Part shown: piece by piece, positions 21,103 to 32,900 of the stretch
Numbering within the stretch: position 1 is the first letter of the stretch
How the letters are laid out: every line of letters begins with the position of its first letter
From: Clostridiales bacterium
GTDB lineage: Bacteria > Bacillota > Clostridia > Lachnospirales > Lachnospiraceae
Direction of reading: 5' to 3'
DNA length: 64,000 nt
NCBI GenBank assembly: GCA_012523775.1
Contig: JAAYTK010000019.1
Location: 1 to 64,000, forward strand
The notes under the pieces: model-generated
The model's input: only the letters and a program-made list of their open reading frames with translations
The model's database searches: none
Told to the model about the DNA's origin: nothing
Translations under genes and position numbers: made by a program

Positions 21103-22596
21103 ATGGCAAAGGAAAACAAGGTTCGTGTATATAACCGACTGTTTTTTAAGCTGTATTTAAACTATGCAGTAATGTTACTACTTACTGCAGTTTTAATATG
21201 TTTGATTTTTATTCAGCTGTATAAAGACACTGCAATGAAAAATGAGCAGGAAAAATTAAAACAACAGGCAATAAACATATCTGAGATAATGACGACTAAC
21301 TATATAAATACTAACAACTATAGTGGTTTTTTGGATTTTCTGATCACTTTGCAAAAGAGTATGGACCTGGATATTTGGAGCATATCAAATCCCAATGCCA
21401 TCATTCCGATGGATGAAAGCATGGAAACGAATTCCTTCGAGGAGTTCTCTGTTGATTATAGAGAGTATGCTGCCTTGGTTACTAGTGCTTTTCAAAACAG
21501 ATATGAATTTTCTATTGCCGATGATGAGATATATCAGACACAGACTATAACCATGGCAGTTCCCATATATGGAGCCAACAGAGAGGTTGTAGGAGCCTTG
21601 CTTATGAAGACTCCTGTCAAAGTGCTTAAGGATATTATCGATGACAGCCTTTCACTCATAGTCATAAGCAGTGTGGTTGGCCTGGCAATCTCGTTTATCA
21701 TAGTTATTATATTTGCGACTGAGCTGTCATTACCTATAACCAGAATGCGTTCGACTGCCCTGTCACTTGCGGCGGGAAATTATCATTCAAAGACAGGAAT
21801 AAAACGTAATGACGAAATAGGCGATTTGGCTAAGACCGTGGATATACTGTCAGAAAAGCTTTTAGAAAACGAAATTCAAAGAAAAAACCTGGATCAGATG
21901 CGGCTTGATTTTTTTGCGAATGTCTCCCATGAGCTTAGGACTCCGATTACGGTTATAAGAGCATATACCGAAACCCTGGTTGACGGGGTGGTAAAGGATG
22001 AGGAAAAGGTAAATCAATATTATGAAAGAATGCTTTTAGAATGTAAGAGCATGGAGCGTCTTGTAGGTGACCTTATGCTTCTGTCAAGGATGCAGAATCC
22101 TGATTTTGCTATTGATAAAGAGCCTGTTAATCTGGTGCAGGTATTTGATGATATAAATCGAAGCATTACCACTTTGGCCGAGAAGAAAAACATCAAGATA
22201 GATATCACTAAGGAACAGCCGGTCATCATGATGTCAGGTGATTATGACCGATTGAGACAGATGTTTATCATTATATTGGATAATGCCATAAAATTCTCTG
22301 ATGAGGGAAAAACTGTTTACATAAATATATCAAAAACGGACAAGATAACAGTATCTATAAAGGATGAAGGCATAGGAATAGATACCAATGATTTAGAGAA
22401 TATATTTGAGAAATTTTACAAGTCGAATTTACGACAAAATGCTTCAGGAACAGGTCTTGGTTTAGCTATAGCCAAGCAGATTGCCATCAAGCATGAGGGA
22501 AGTATCGATGTTGATTCCAAATTAGGTGAAGGAAGCTGCTTTACTTTTACATTTCCTATATATAATATGGATGATATGGACGATTCATCCCTGTAA
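21103..22596 (+). CDS. HAMP-domain sensor histidine kinase
   Basis: Two TMs, HAMP, HisKA (FFANVSHELRTPITVIRAYTE), HATPase. Confidence 0.94.
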   Translation: MAKENKVRVYNRLFFKLYLNYAVMLLLTAVLICLIFIQLYKDTAMKNEQEKLKQQAINISEIMTTNYINTNNYSGFLDFLITLQKSMDLDIWSISNPNAIIPMDESMETNSFEEFSVDYREYAALVTSAFQNRYEFSIADDEIYQTQTITMAVPIYGANREVVGALLMKTPVKVLKDIIDDSLSLIVISSVVGLAISFIIVIIFATELSLPITRMRSTALSLAAGNYHSKTGIKRNDEIGDLAKTVDILSEKLLENEIQRKNLDQMRLDFFANVSHELRTPITVIRAYTETLVDGVVKDEEKVNQYYERMLLECKSMERLVGDLMLLSRMQNPDFAIDKEPVNLVQVFDDINRSITTLAEKKNIKIDITKEQPVIMMSGDYDRLRQMFIIILDNAIKFSDEGKTVYINISKTDKITVSIKDEGIGIDTNDLENIFEKFYKSNLRQNASGTGLGLAIAKQIAIKHEGSIDVDSKLGEGSCFTFTFPIYNMDDMDDSSL

Positions 22597-22659
22597 ATAC
22601 CATCAAAAATTATGATAAAAACCTTGAAATACAATAGCTAATCTATTATAATATAGTTA

Positions 22660-22836
22660 AAGAAGTTCCTGAGATGTTCGACACTCCTGTAATTTTGAAC
22701 CTACATGATTAAACAGGGATTCCTACATTTGTAGGTGGATGTCAAGCCGCCGTATGTAGCGGAAGGCAGAAGCTTACATGCGGTTACCCACCTAGCTTTG
22801 CTAGGAGTCAAAATGCAGGAAACGGCATTTCGGGTA
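22660..22836 (+). ncRNA. ssrS: 6S RNA (SsrS)
   Basis: GTTCCTGAGATGTTCG...CTCCTGTAATTTTGAACCTACA...AAGCCGCCGTATGTAGCGGAAGGCAGAAGCTTACATGCGGTT resembles Lachnospiraceae 6S RNA as I recall it; closing stem CCTGAGATG/CATTTCGGG; promoter TTGAAA-17-TATAAT at 22624-22652. Confidence 0.82.
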
Positions 22837-22851
22837 TATACTAAAGATGAG

Positions 22852-22874
22852 AGCGGCTACGGCCGCTTTTTTTT
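22852..22874 (+). terminator. terminator downstream of 6S RNA
   Basis: AGCGGCTACGGCCGCTTTTTTTT. Confidence 0.9.
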
Positions 22875-23001
22875 GTAATAGGGAAGATCGTCTTATTACG
22901 TCGTTAAATCACCGTGTTTGGAGATAGTGCTTGTATTTTACCGAATAAAATTCTATAATATGCTTAATATATGCTTAATACAGTGTGAAATGGAGAAGTC
23001 T

Positions 23002-24933
23002 ATGAAGCATGGATTTATAAGGGTAGCCGCCACCAGCCCCAAAATCAGGCTGGCCGATTGCAGCTACAACGGAGAGCAAATAATCAAATGCATAGAGAAT
23101 GCGGCCCATAGTCAGGTAAAGCTTCTGGTTTTTCCTGAGCTTTGTGTTACCGGGTATTCCTGCGGAGATTTGTTCTTTCAGGATATCCTTATTAGCCATG
23201 CAATGGAACAGGTGAAGAACATAGCGAGGTCTACCGCGGATAAGGATCTGATCGCGGTAATTGGATTTCCTTATGAGAATAAGGGAAGGCTGTATAATAC
23301 GGCGGCCGTCCTGTACAGAGGAAAGATATTGGGACTGGTACCCAAAATGAGTATACCTAATTACGGCGAGTTTTATGAGACCAGGTATTTTTCCATAGGA
23401 CCGAAGAATCCTATAAAGGTTGATTTTCTTGGGGAAGAAGTATATTTTGGTTCAAGGTTATTATTCGAATCAACAGATATACCTGATTTTGTATTAGCCG
23501 TTGAGATCTGTGAGGACTTATGGATTCCTATGTCTCCGAGTAATTCCCATTGTATTGCAGGAGCCACCGTGATAGCCAATTTATCTGCCAGCAATGAGAT
23601 AATTGGAAAGGCAAGATACAGAAGAGAGCTGGTACAGAGCCAGTCGAGAAGACTGATTTGCGGATATGTATATTCCGATGCCGGGGAAGGAGAATCAACC
23701 ACGGATTTGGTCTTTTCCGGACATAGCCTTATTGCCGAGAACGGAGTATTGCTTTCGGAAGCAGAACCCTTTCAGAATAGAATGATTATAAATGAGATTG
23801 ACTTAGGAATCATAAAAAGCGAGAGAAAGAGAATGAATACCTACAAGGAGCATGACGGTGCAGAGCATATCCGTATTAAGTATTCATTTTCCAATGATAA
23901 TAGAGTGCTTAGGCCTTATGATTTAATTAGAAGAATTGACCCCTCTCCCTTTGTTCCGGAGAAAATTTCAGAGCGAAAGGACCGTTGTAAGGATATCTTT
24001 ACAATTCAGGCCATGGGACTGAAGGCAAGGCTTTCTCATGTGGGAGCAAAGTGTGCCGTTTTGGGTGTATCGGGAGGCCTAGACTCGACTCTCGCTCTAT
24101 TGGTAACTCATAAGTCCTTTGAGATGCTTGGGCTCGACAGTAAGGGAATACTTGCTGTTACCATGCCGTATCATGGTACGTCCGACCGTACCTATAATAA
24201 TGCCGTATCCCTTGCAAAGTATCTTGGTGCAACGCTTATAGAAATACCCATAAAGGATGCGGTGGAGCAGCATTTTAATGATATAGGCCACGATAAAGAC
24301 GCCCATGATATAACCTATGAGAATTCCCAAGCAAGAGAAAGAACTCAAATACTTATGGATCTTGCAAATAAACATAACGGACTGATGGTAGGCTCCGGTG
24401 ATTTGTCCGAACTGGTTCTGGGATGGGCCACCTATAACGGAGACCATATGTCTATGTATGGAGTTAATTCCTCCGTTCCAAAGACTTTAATTCGATCCAT
24501 AGTGGAATGGTATGCAGATTCTACTGATAATAATAATCTGGCAGAAGTTTTAAGGGATATAATAGATACGCCTGTAAGTCCGGAGCTTATACCACCCACA
24601 GAGGGGAAAGAGCATCAGCTTACTGAGGATTATATAGGACCTTATGAGCTACATGATTTCTTTATCTATTATGTTCTTAGGTATGGATTCTCTCCGGAAA
24701 AAATTTATCGAATGGCTAAGGCAGCATTTGCGAATAAGTATAAGGATGAGGAAATATTAAAATGGCTGCAGCTGTTTTATAACAGATTTTTTGCACAGCA
24801 GTACAAGAGATCCTGCCTGCCTGACGGACCGAAGGTGGGTATAGTGGCTGTTTCTCCGAGAGGAGATTTAAGGATGCCAAGTGATGCCAAGGCAAAGCTA
24901 TGGTTAGATGAAGTAAAACGCATATCAAAATAA
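23002..24933 (+). CDS. nadE: glutamine-dependent NAD(+) synthetase
   Basis: N-term nitrilase domain and C-term NAD synthase (GVSGGLDSTLALLV); ATG 23002 preferred over 22918. Confidence 0.95.
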   Translation: MKHGFIRVAATSPKIRLADCSYNGEQIIKCIENAAHSQVKLLVFPELCVTGYSCGDLFFQDILISHAMEQVKNIARSTADKDLIAVIGFPYENKGRLYNTAAVLYRGKILGLVPKMSIPNYGEFYETRYFSIGPKNPIKVDFLGEEVYFGSRLLFESTDIPDFVLAVEICEDLWIPMSPSNSHCIAGATVIANLSASNEIIGKARYRRELVQSQSRRLICGYVYSDAGEGESTTDLVFSGHSLIAENGVLLSEAEPFQNRMIINEIDLGIIKSERKRMNTYKEHDGAEHIRIKYSFSNDNRVLRPYDLIRRIDPSPFVPEKISERKDRCKDIFTIQAMGLKARLSHVGAKCAVLGVSGGLDSTLALLVTHKSFEMLGLDSKGILAVTMPYHGTSDRTYNNAVSLAKYLGATLIEIPIKDAVEQHFNDIGHDKDAHDITYENSQARERTQILMDLANKHNGLMVGSGDLSELVLGWATYNGDHMSMYGVNSSVPKTLIRSIVEWYADSTDNNNLAEVLRDIIDTPVSPELIPPTEGKEHQLTEDYIGPYELHDFFIYYVLRYGFSPEKIYRMAKAAFANKYKDEEILKWLQLFYNRFFAQQYKRSCLPDGPKVGIVAVSPRGDLRMPSDAKAKLWLDEVKRISK

Positions 24934-24984
24934 AAAGCAAAACACAGCGAATAATAGGAAGTGTTAAAGGAGAGGAAGATTAAT

Positions 24985-25869
24985 ATGGCACTAAAGATTG
25001 TTACAGACTCCGCATCAGATACACCGGTTTGGATTATTGAGGAATTTGGACTACATGTAATACCTACGCCCGTAGTTATAGAAGAGAAGGATTATTTTGA
25101 CGGAAAGACAATATTTCCCGAGGAATTCTATAGTATACTTCAAAGCGGTAAGGATATTAAGACTTATCATATCAATGCTCAGATGTTTTATGATAATTTC
25201 TTGCCCTATGCTCAGAATAACGATGAGGTAATCTACATATGCTTCTCAACCGGAATCGCAGGGACTTACAATGCGGCAAATATTGCAAAGACAGAGCTTC
25301 TGGAGGAATACCCTGATTTTGATTTAACTATAATCGATTCTAAGTGTGCCTCATTGGGCTTTGGACTGGTTACATATTATGCTCTGATGATGCAGAAAAA
25401 CGGAGCAAGCAAAGAGGAAATCATAGAAGGAATAAGATGGCATTGTGACCATATGGAGCATATTTTTACGGTTAAGACCCTGGAATATCTGTTAAAGGGA
25501 GGCAGGCTAAGTAAGACCTCAGCCATAGCAGGAAGTCTGCTGGATATTAAGCCTATTATTCAGGTTAATGACTTGGGTGCACTTGAAGCAATAGAGAAGG
25601 TCAGAGGCAGACATAAGTCCTTGAAACGCCTTGTGGAAATCGTAGGTGAAAGAGGTAAGGATCTGTCTAATCAAATCATAGGTGTTGTCCATGGTGATGA
25701 TGCAGAGACTATGGAGGAAGTTAAGAAAATGCTTAGAGAGGCTTATGGTTGTAAGCATTTTATAGACAATTATGTAGGCTGTGCAATCGGAGCACATACC
25801 GGACCGGGAATAATCGGTATTATATTCTTGGACGATAAATCCCCATATATATCTAATATAGATAAATGA
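24985..25869 (+). CDS. DegV family fatty acid-binding protein
   Basis: MALKIVTDSASD...FSTGIAGTYNAA...LKGGRLSK...GAHTGPG. Confidence 0.93.
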   Translation: MALKIVTDSASDTPVWIIEEFGLHVIPTPVVIEEKDYFDGKTIFPEEFYSILQSGKDIKTYHINAQMFYDNFLPYAQNNDEVIYICFSTGIAGTYNAANIAKTELLEEYPDFDLTIIDSKCASLGFGLVTYYALMMQKNGASKEEIIEGIRWHCDHMEHIFTVKTLEYLLKGGRLSKTSAIAGSLLDIKPIIQVNDLGALEAIEKVRGRHKSLKRLVEIVGERGKDLSNQIIGVVHGDDAETMEEVKKMLREAYGCKHFIDNYVGCAIGAHTGPGIIGIIFLDDKSPYISNIDK

Positions 25870-25884
25870 TATAGAGTAAACGAT

Positions 25885-25942
25885 AGAACAACGTTCTATA
25901 AGTAAACGACCATAATTGGTGTTACTTGCAGAACGTTGTTCT
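25885..25942. repeat. 13-bp perfect inverted repeat AGAACAACGTTCT / AGAACGTTGTTCT
   Basis: Arms 25885-25897 and 25930-25942 between convergent genes. Confidence 0.8.
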
Positions 25943-25965
25943 AAGAAGGTGCTATGTAAGTATGG

Positions 25966-26400
25966 TTAAGGTGTGACCTTGGCTTTGTCGAGTGCAACCT
26001 TAATCGCTTCAATCAGGAGAGTCTGTGTATATCGGCTGTCGTCCCTTAATTCTATCTCATCTATTGGAACATCGTTGCTTAACTGAGCCGAAATCTCATC
26101 CAGGGCGGTGGGAACAAGAGGATACATAGTAGTAATTGTCTCGTCAATATTTACGATTCGAACCGAATTGATATGGTTTTCATCCACTATCACCTCGAGA
26201 TTGATTACCGTATCGCTTAGTGGAATGGAGGAGGTCCATACTCCCGCTTTATATAACTTAGTTTCAGAGGCAACATCTTCTTTATCCTTACCACTGAACA
26301 TAAATATCAACAGAAGAATCAGAAGAATACCTAATGCAGCAAAAATTACCGTATATATAATTTCTTTTAATTGAATAACGACTATTTTCGTCTTTGCCAT
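25966..26400 (-). CDS. membrane-anchored hypothetical protein
   Basis: One N-term TM followed by an extracytoplasmic domain; likely start MAKTK. Confidence 0.55.
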   Translation of the reverse strand: MAKTKIVVIQLKEIIYTVIFAALGILLILLLIFMFSGKDKEDVASETKLYKAGVWTSSIPLSDTVINLEVIVDENHINSVRIVNIDETITTMYPLVPTALDEISAQLSNDVPIDEIELRDDSRYTQTLLIEAIKVALDKAKVTP

Positions 26401-26515
26401 TTCTATCCTCCGGAGCATAATAGCTTCATTATCTAAAATCTTATTATATATTATTAATCAGTATAATAAATTATGCCGACAAGTTGAGAGAAATCGATGA
26501 ATAGAAGGTGTGGTT

Positions 26516-29500
26516 ATGTCCTTACAACTATATCTTGGAAGTGCCGGATCCGGTAAGTCCTATCAGATGTATAAAAATATCATAGAGGAATCGCAGAAAA
26601 ACCCGGGAACCAATTATCTGATTATCGTACCTGAGCAGTTCACTCTGCAGACCCAGAAGGATATCGTGTCCATGCATCCGAATCATGGAGTTATGAATGT
26701 GGATATCCTGTCTTTTATGCGCTTTGCATATCGCATCTTTGACGAGGTAGGCGGGAATAATTTTCCCATACTGGAGGATACCGGTAAGAGTATGGTTATA
26801 CGAAAAGTCGTGGCTGAAAAGAGGAAGGAACTTATACTGTTCGGTGCCGGTGTTAAGAAGACAGGCTTTATCAATGAGCTAAAATCCCTTCTGTCTGAGT
26901 TCTATCAATATAACATCAGGCCGGAGGATTTTGAAAAAATGATGGATATAACTGCAAAAAAGCCGGTCCTTAAGGCGAAGCTTCATGATATCCGTACCAT
27001 ATTCGAGGGCTTTGCAGATTTTATGAAGGAACGGTATATAACCGCTGAGGAGATTCTCGTTGTACTGAGTAAGGTCATTGACAAATCCGAGTGGCTTAAA
27101 AACAGCATTATCTGCCTCGATGGCTTCACAGGTTTTACCCCCTGTCAGAATGAAATACTGGCAAAGATGATGTCACTGGCCAAGAAGGTCATGGTTACCG
27201 TTACGATTGATCCCAGGGAGTCTTTAGAAGCTGAGGAATTGGAGTACCGGCTGTTTGGATTAAGTCACAAGACCATTAATAAGCTAAAAGAGATTGCGGA
27301 TGACACTAATACCGAGATTGAGGAGCCAATCTATGTACAGCAAAAGAATAAATACAGTGTACCTTATCGTTTCCGAAATTCGCCCACGTTGGCATTCTTA
27401 GAGAAGAATCTGTTCCGTTATCCATATGATACATATAGTGAACAGCAGGATGAGATAAGTATTCACAGTGCCAAAAATCCTGAATCCGAGATTGCATTTG
27501 TGGTCAGAGAAATTAAAAGACTTATAAGAGATGAAGGGTATAGGTATAAGGATATTGCAGTTGTTACGGGTGATATTGAAAGATACGGACGCATAGCAAA
27601 ATATTATTTTAATAAGGCAAATATTCCGTGCTTCATTGATTATAAAAAGGAGATACTCGGCAATCCCCTTGCAGTGTTTCTTCGTTCGGCAACTCAAATC
27701 GCCACGGAAGACTACAGCTATGAAGGGGTATTCGGTTATCTGAGAACTGGGCTTAGCGATATACCACAGGAGGATGTGGATCTTTTGGAGGACTATGTAA
27801 TTGCCACGGGGATTCGCGGGGCGAAGCGATATCTGGAGCCTTTTAAAAGGTCGTACAAGAGGAAGAAAGCAGTGGATTTGGAGAGGCTTAATCTCATACG
27901 GGAAAAGCTTATAAGCGAGGTTCATCCCCTGTATGAAGTCTTGAAGGATAGGGATAAAACGGTAAGGGATTATACAAAGGCTCTATATGAGTTGGGGATT
28001 CGGCTGAATGTATGTATTAAGCTCGAAGAGCTGAATGCATATTTTAAAGAGCAGGATATTCCGATTATGTCGAAGGAATATGAACAGGTATATCGGATTG
28101 TAATGGATATTTATGATCAGTTAGTCCTACTTCTCGGAGATGAGAAAATAGGTCTCAAGGAATATACAGAGATACTTGAAACAGGTCTTGTGGAGGCCAA
28201 GGTAGGCTTGATACCTCCCGGAATGGATGAAATAGTAATCGGCGATACTCAACGAACCAGGCTAAAGGATATAAGGGCTCTGTTTTTTGTCGGTGTTAAT
28301 GAGGGGATTGTTCCCAAGGTAATCGGTAGCGGAGGAATCCTATCGGATATTGAGAGACAGCTTCTTACCGACTATGGCATTGAGCTGGCTCCCACTAAGA
28401 GGCAGCAGGCATTCACAGAGAATTTCTACATATATCTGAGCATGACAAAGCCAAAGGATAAGCTCTATATTACTTATCATAGAGTAAATGAGGAGGGTAA
28501 ATCGGTGGCTCCCTCATATCTTATAGGTAAGCTTTTAACATATTTTAAGAGTCTTAAGATTATAAATGAGGATGAGCAATATGATGATATAGAGTGTATT
28601 CTCCAGGATGACGGAATAGCCTATCTGGCTGAAAGACTCAGAAAACGTCGGACAAATATGCAGGACGATAACGACAGGGATAAAAGGGATTCTTTGATTT
28701 TCAGAGAGCTATATCATCATTATTATGATAATGATGAGAGAAGAAGGATTCTTGAGCTTATTAAGACAGGCGCATACTATGAGAATACTGAAAGGGGAAT
28801 ATCAAAGGAAGTTGCACTTTTGCTGTACGGAGAGAATTTAAGCGGAAGCGTTACAAGACTGGAGCGATATGCAGGCTGTGCATTTGCCCATTTTATGTCC
28901 TATGGATTATCTCTCGAGGAACGCAGAGAGTATAAGCTGGCAGTACCTGATATCGGAAACATATTTCATAATGCCATCGATGAGTTTTCCAAAATGCTAA
29001 GTAAAAGCGAATATAACTGGCATACCATACCGGATGATATCAGAGAGGAATGGGCAATAAAGAGTGTGGAAAGTGCCGTGGAGAATTTTGAGGGCAGCTA
29101 TATAAGAAGCAATAAGAGAAATGAGTATTTGATTAAGAGAATCGAAAGGATTACGGTAAGAACCCTGTGGGCTCTATGCAACCAGATACGTCAGGGCTCC
29201 TTCGAACCGACCGCATATGAAATGCCTTTCTATCATATACCTGATGTGGGCGTATCTCTAACTGGGAGAATCGATAGAATGGATCTGTACGAGACAGCGG
29301 ACAGAGTATATGTCCGAGTCATAGATTATAAGTCCGGATCAACGGCTTTTGATATTCATAGTATATATTATGGTCTTCAGCAGCAACTGGCCATATATTT
29401 AAGTGCTGCCATGGATTATTTAATGAAAGAACACAGGGGCAAGGAAATAGTCCCGGCGGGAATATTCTATTATAATATAGATGATCCCATTGTTGCTAAA

Positions 29501-29944
29501 TCTGATGAGGCCGATGAGGAAATATACAAGAGCCTTAAGATGAACGGACTCGTAAATGATGATAAAGAGATTATTGCTCATATGGACAGTAAACTCGCAG
29601 GACCTGACGGCACCCTTAGAGAATCCGTGAAGTCGGATATAATTCCCGTAGATACCAACAAGGAAGGGGAACTGTCAAAACGGTCATCTGTGGCCAGCAG
29701 TAAGCAGATTGAGTCATTGCTTAATTATGTTAATGAAAAGCTGGTTGATGATAAGAGCAATATATTGAATGGAGATGCAAAGCTTAACCCATATAGGATA
29801 GGAGACAGGATAGCCTGTGATTATTGTGAGTTTAAGAGTGCCTGTGGATTTGATCCACGACTTCCGGGATATTCATACCGCAACCTTACCAAGCGACCGG
29901 TTGAGGAACTGATGCAGGAAATCTGGGGAGATAAGGATAATTAG
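26516..29944 (+). CDS. addB: helicase-exonuclease AddAB subunit AddB
   Basis: LYLGSAGSGKSYQMY; C-term PD-(D/E)XK and CDYCEFKSACGFD Fe-S region. Confidence 0.95.
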   Translation: MSLQLYLGSAGSGKSYQMYKNIIEESQKNPGTNYLIIVPEQFTLQTQKDIVSMHPNHGVMNVDILSFMRFAYRIFDEVGGNNFPILEDTGKSMVIRKVVAEKRKELILFGAGVKKTGFINELKSLLSEFYQYNIRPEDFEKMMDITAKKPVLKAKLHDIRTIFEGFADFMKERYITAEEILVVLSKVIDKSEWLKNSIICLDGFTGFTPCQNEILAKMMSLAKKVMVTVTIDPRESLEAEELEYRLFGLSHKTINKLKEIADDTNTEIEEPIYVQQKNKYSVPYRFRNSPTLAFLEKNLFRYPYDTYSEQQDEISIHSAKNPESEIAFVVREIKRLIRDEGYRYKDIAVVTGDIERYGRIAKYYFNKANIPCFIDYKKEILGNPLAVFLRSATQIATEDYSYEGVFGYLRTGLSDIPQEDVDLLEDYVIATGIRGAKRYLEPFKRSYKRKKAVDLERLNLIREKLISEVHPLYEVLKDRDKTVRDYTKALYELGIRLNVCIKLEELNAYFKEQDIPIMSKEYEQVYRIVMDIYDQLVLLLGDEKIGLKEYTEILETGLVEAKVGLIPPGMDEIVIGDTQRTRLKDIRALFFVGVNEGIVPKVIGSGGILSDIERQLLTDYGIELAPTKRQQAFTENFYIYLSMTKPKDKLYITYHRVNEEGKSVAPSYLIGKLLTYFKSLKIINEDEQYDDIECILQDDGIAYLAERLRKRRTNMQDDNDRDKRDSLIFRELYHHYYDNDERRRILELIKTGAYYENTERGISKEVALLLYGENLSGSVTRLERYAGCAFAHFMSYGLSLEERREYKLAVPDIGNIFHNAIDEFSKMLSKSEYNWHTIPDDIREEWAIKSVESAVENFEGSYIRSNKRNEYLIKRIERITVRTLWALCNQIRQGSFEPTAYEMPFYHIPDVGVSLTGRIDRMDLYETADRVYVRVIDYKSGSTAFDIHSIYYGLQQQLAIYLSAAMDYLMKEHRGKEIVPAGIFYYNIDDPIVAKSDEADEEIYKSLKMNGLVNDDKEIIAHMDSKLAGPDGTLRESVKSDIIPVDTNKEGELSKRSSVASSKQIESLLNYVNEKLVDDKSNILNGDAKLNPYRIGDRIACDYCEFKSACGFDPRLPGYSYRNLTKRPVEELMQEIWGDKDN

Positions 29945-29964
29945 CTATATGAAGGAGGATACCC

Positions 29965-32900
29965 ATGGGTATGGTGTGGACAGCAGCACAGAAGAAGGTA
30001 ATCGATACCAGGAATAAGAATCTGCTGGTTTCGGCGGCAGCCGGTTCGGGCAAGACCGCCGTTCTGGTAGAACGAATAATATCTATGATTTCTGAAGGGG
30101 AGAACCCTCTGGACATAGATAAGCTTTTGGTGGTTACCTTTACGAAAGCAGCCGCCACCCAGATGAAGGAGAGGATAGGCAAAGCACTGGATAAAAAGCT
30201 TACTGAAAATCCAAGTAATGCCCATCTTCAGAAGCAGGTTTCCCTACTCCAAAGTGCCCATATCACCACTATACATAGCTTCTGTCTGACTGTTATAAGA
30301 AACTATTTTCATCATATAGATTTGGATCCGTCATTTAAAATGGCTGAAGAATCAGAGATTACCCTGTTAAAATCAGACATTATTGCCGAGGTGCTTGAGA
30401 AATGGTATGAGGAAGGAAGAGAGGATTTCCACCGCCTTATCGAAAGCTATTCCTACTCTAAATCTGATGTTCCCATAGAGGATTTGGTACTGAATCTATA
30501 TAATTTTGCCATGAGTAATCCATGGCCTAAGGCATGGATAGACGGTATCGGCAGGTCCTTTGAGCTGGACACCGTAGAGGACATGAACAGATCACCTTGG
30601 ATGAATAAGCTTTTGGATTATGTGTCCATGGTGATTTCAAATTTAATGAAGAAGATCGAAGAAGCAATAGATATATGTAATGAGGCAGACGGACCGAACG
30701 CTTATCTTCCGGCACTAATCAGCGACCGTGAAATGCTTTCAGGATTAATGAATATAGATTCCTATGAGGGCTATTCAAAGGCATTTTCAACCATAGCATA
30801 CACCCGTCTGTCATCCAAAAGGCAGAGTGAAGTCTCGGAGAGTAAGAAGGAAAAGGTTAAAGGTTTAAGAGAAGAAATGAAGAAAGGCATTAAGGACCTT
30901 ACATCTTCGTTCTTTTTCCAGCCCATAGAGGACACTTTGCAGGATATGCAGTCTGTAGGCAGTGTTATGGAGGTGCTTGCCGAGCTTACCAAGGAGTTCA
31001 TGGATGCCTTTGCGGCTAAGAAGGAAGAAAAGAACCTTATAGACTACAATGATTTGGAGCATTTCGCCCTTCGTATACTGATTGAAGAAAATGAAGGGGA
31101 AATTGTCCCCACTAAGGCAGCTATAGAGCTAAGTGAGCAGTTTGATGAGATACTGATAGACGAGTATCAGGACAGTAACCTGGTACAGGAGACTATACTC
31201 AGAATTGTATCGAGAGAGCATAGGGGCGAAGCAAACAGATTCATGGTAGGCGATGTAAAGCAGAGTATTTATAAATTCCGTCTGGCAATGCCTGAATTAT
31301 TCCTTGAGAAGTATAAATCCTATAGCATATCTGATGAGGATGAGGACGGCAAGATTAATGTAAATCAGCGAATTGACCTAGATAAAAATTTCAGAAGCCG
31401 AAAGACAATACTGGATTTTGTGAATGTTATATTCGAACAGATTATGACCGAACACATAGGTGGTATTCATTATGATGATGCGGCATCATTAAAGTACGGT
31501 GAGCTTTTTGAAGAATTGATGCTTAAGAAGGATGAAGAGCTGCCCTCCGAAATAAGTAATAGAATAGCTCAGGATGTGGAGCTTATATTAGTGACGGAGG
31601 ACGAGTCGGTTGAGGAGGATGTAGAGGAGGAAATACAATATACCAGGAAGGAGCTGGAGGCAAGAGCGATAGCAAAGCGAATAAAGGAGCTTACAGACCC
31701 CGAAAAAGGTCTTCTCGTATTCGATAAGGATGAGGAAGGTAATTATATTCATCGTCCGGTAATGCTAAAGGATATTGTGATACTCCTTCGTACCATGACA
31801 GGATGGTCGGATGTATTCGTAAACACCCTGATGCAGGAGGGTATTCCGGCTTATGCCGATACAGGTACGGGATATTTTCAGACCATCGAGATAATGACGA
31901 TTTTGAACATGCTAAAGATTATCGATAATCCCAGGCAGGATATTCCGTTTACAGGGGTATTGTATTCTAAGATAGGTGGCCTGACCACGGATGAGCTTGC
32001 TCAGATAAGGCTTATGGACAAAAATGAAACCATGTATAAAGCCTGTCAGATATATACCAGGGAAGGAAGCAATGAGGAGCTTAGGAATAAGCTAACAGTA
32101 TTCATGGACATGCTTCATAACCTTCGCGACATGATAAGATATACGCCGATACATGAGCTGATACAGAAGATTCTTGACATAACCGGATATTCATACTATG
32201 TAATGGCCATGCCTGGTGGAGACAGAAGAAAAGCCAATATAGATATGCTGGTTTCTCTTGCGGTAGGATTCGAGAAGGGAAGCTACAGCAGTCTGTTCCA
32301 TTTTATCAGATATGTGGAGAAGCTTCAGAAGTATGATGTGGATTATGGGGAAGCCACCGTGTCGGGTGAGCAGGAGAATACCGTAAGGATTATGAGTATC
32401 CATAAAAGCAAGGGTTTAGAGTTTCCCGTTGTGTTTGTGGGTGGATTAAGCAAGCAGTTCAACATGCAGGATCAAAGGAGTAAAATCCTGTTTGATGTAG
32501 ACTATGGTGTCGGACCTGATTATATAGATATAGATAAGCGAACCAAGGTTCAGACCTTACTGAAGAAGGTCATCCAGAAGAAGATTCAGATAGATAACCT
32601 CGGTGAAGAGCTTAGGGTGCTTTATGTAGCCATGACGAGAGCTAAGGAAAAGCTTATAATGACGGGTTATTTAAAATCTGTAGAGGATATGGATATACAG
32701 AAGGATTTTTCCTTCTACACGCTGATGTCGGTCAAAAACTATCTTGAGCTTGTACTTCCGGCCATGAATAATGCTTTAACCGATTATATGAAAATTAAAG
32801 TAATATACAAAAGCGATATAATAGATGAGGAATTGGTAAAGCAGAATTTCCTTCAGCAGGATTATAAGGATTTGGATTCTTATATAACCGGCGGTGAAAG

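Noticed and set aside
22918-23001. N-terminal extension of nadE from 22918
   Set aside because: Extension MEIVLVFYRIKF... is not NadE-like; ATG 23002 gives the expected start.
25885-25897. AGAACAACGTTCT as a LexA/SOS box
   Set aside because: GAAC-GTTC spacing is 3 nt rather than the 4 nt of the Firmicute SOS box, and the location is after two convergent stop codons.
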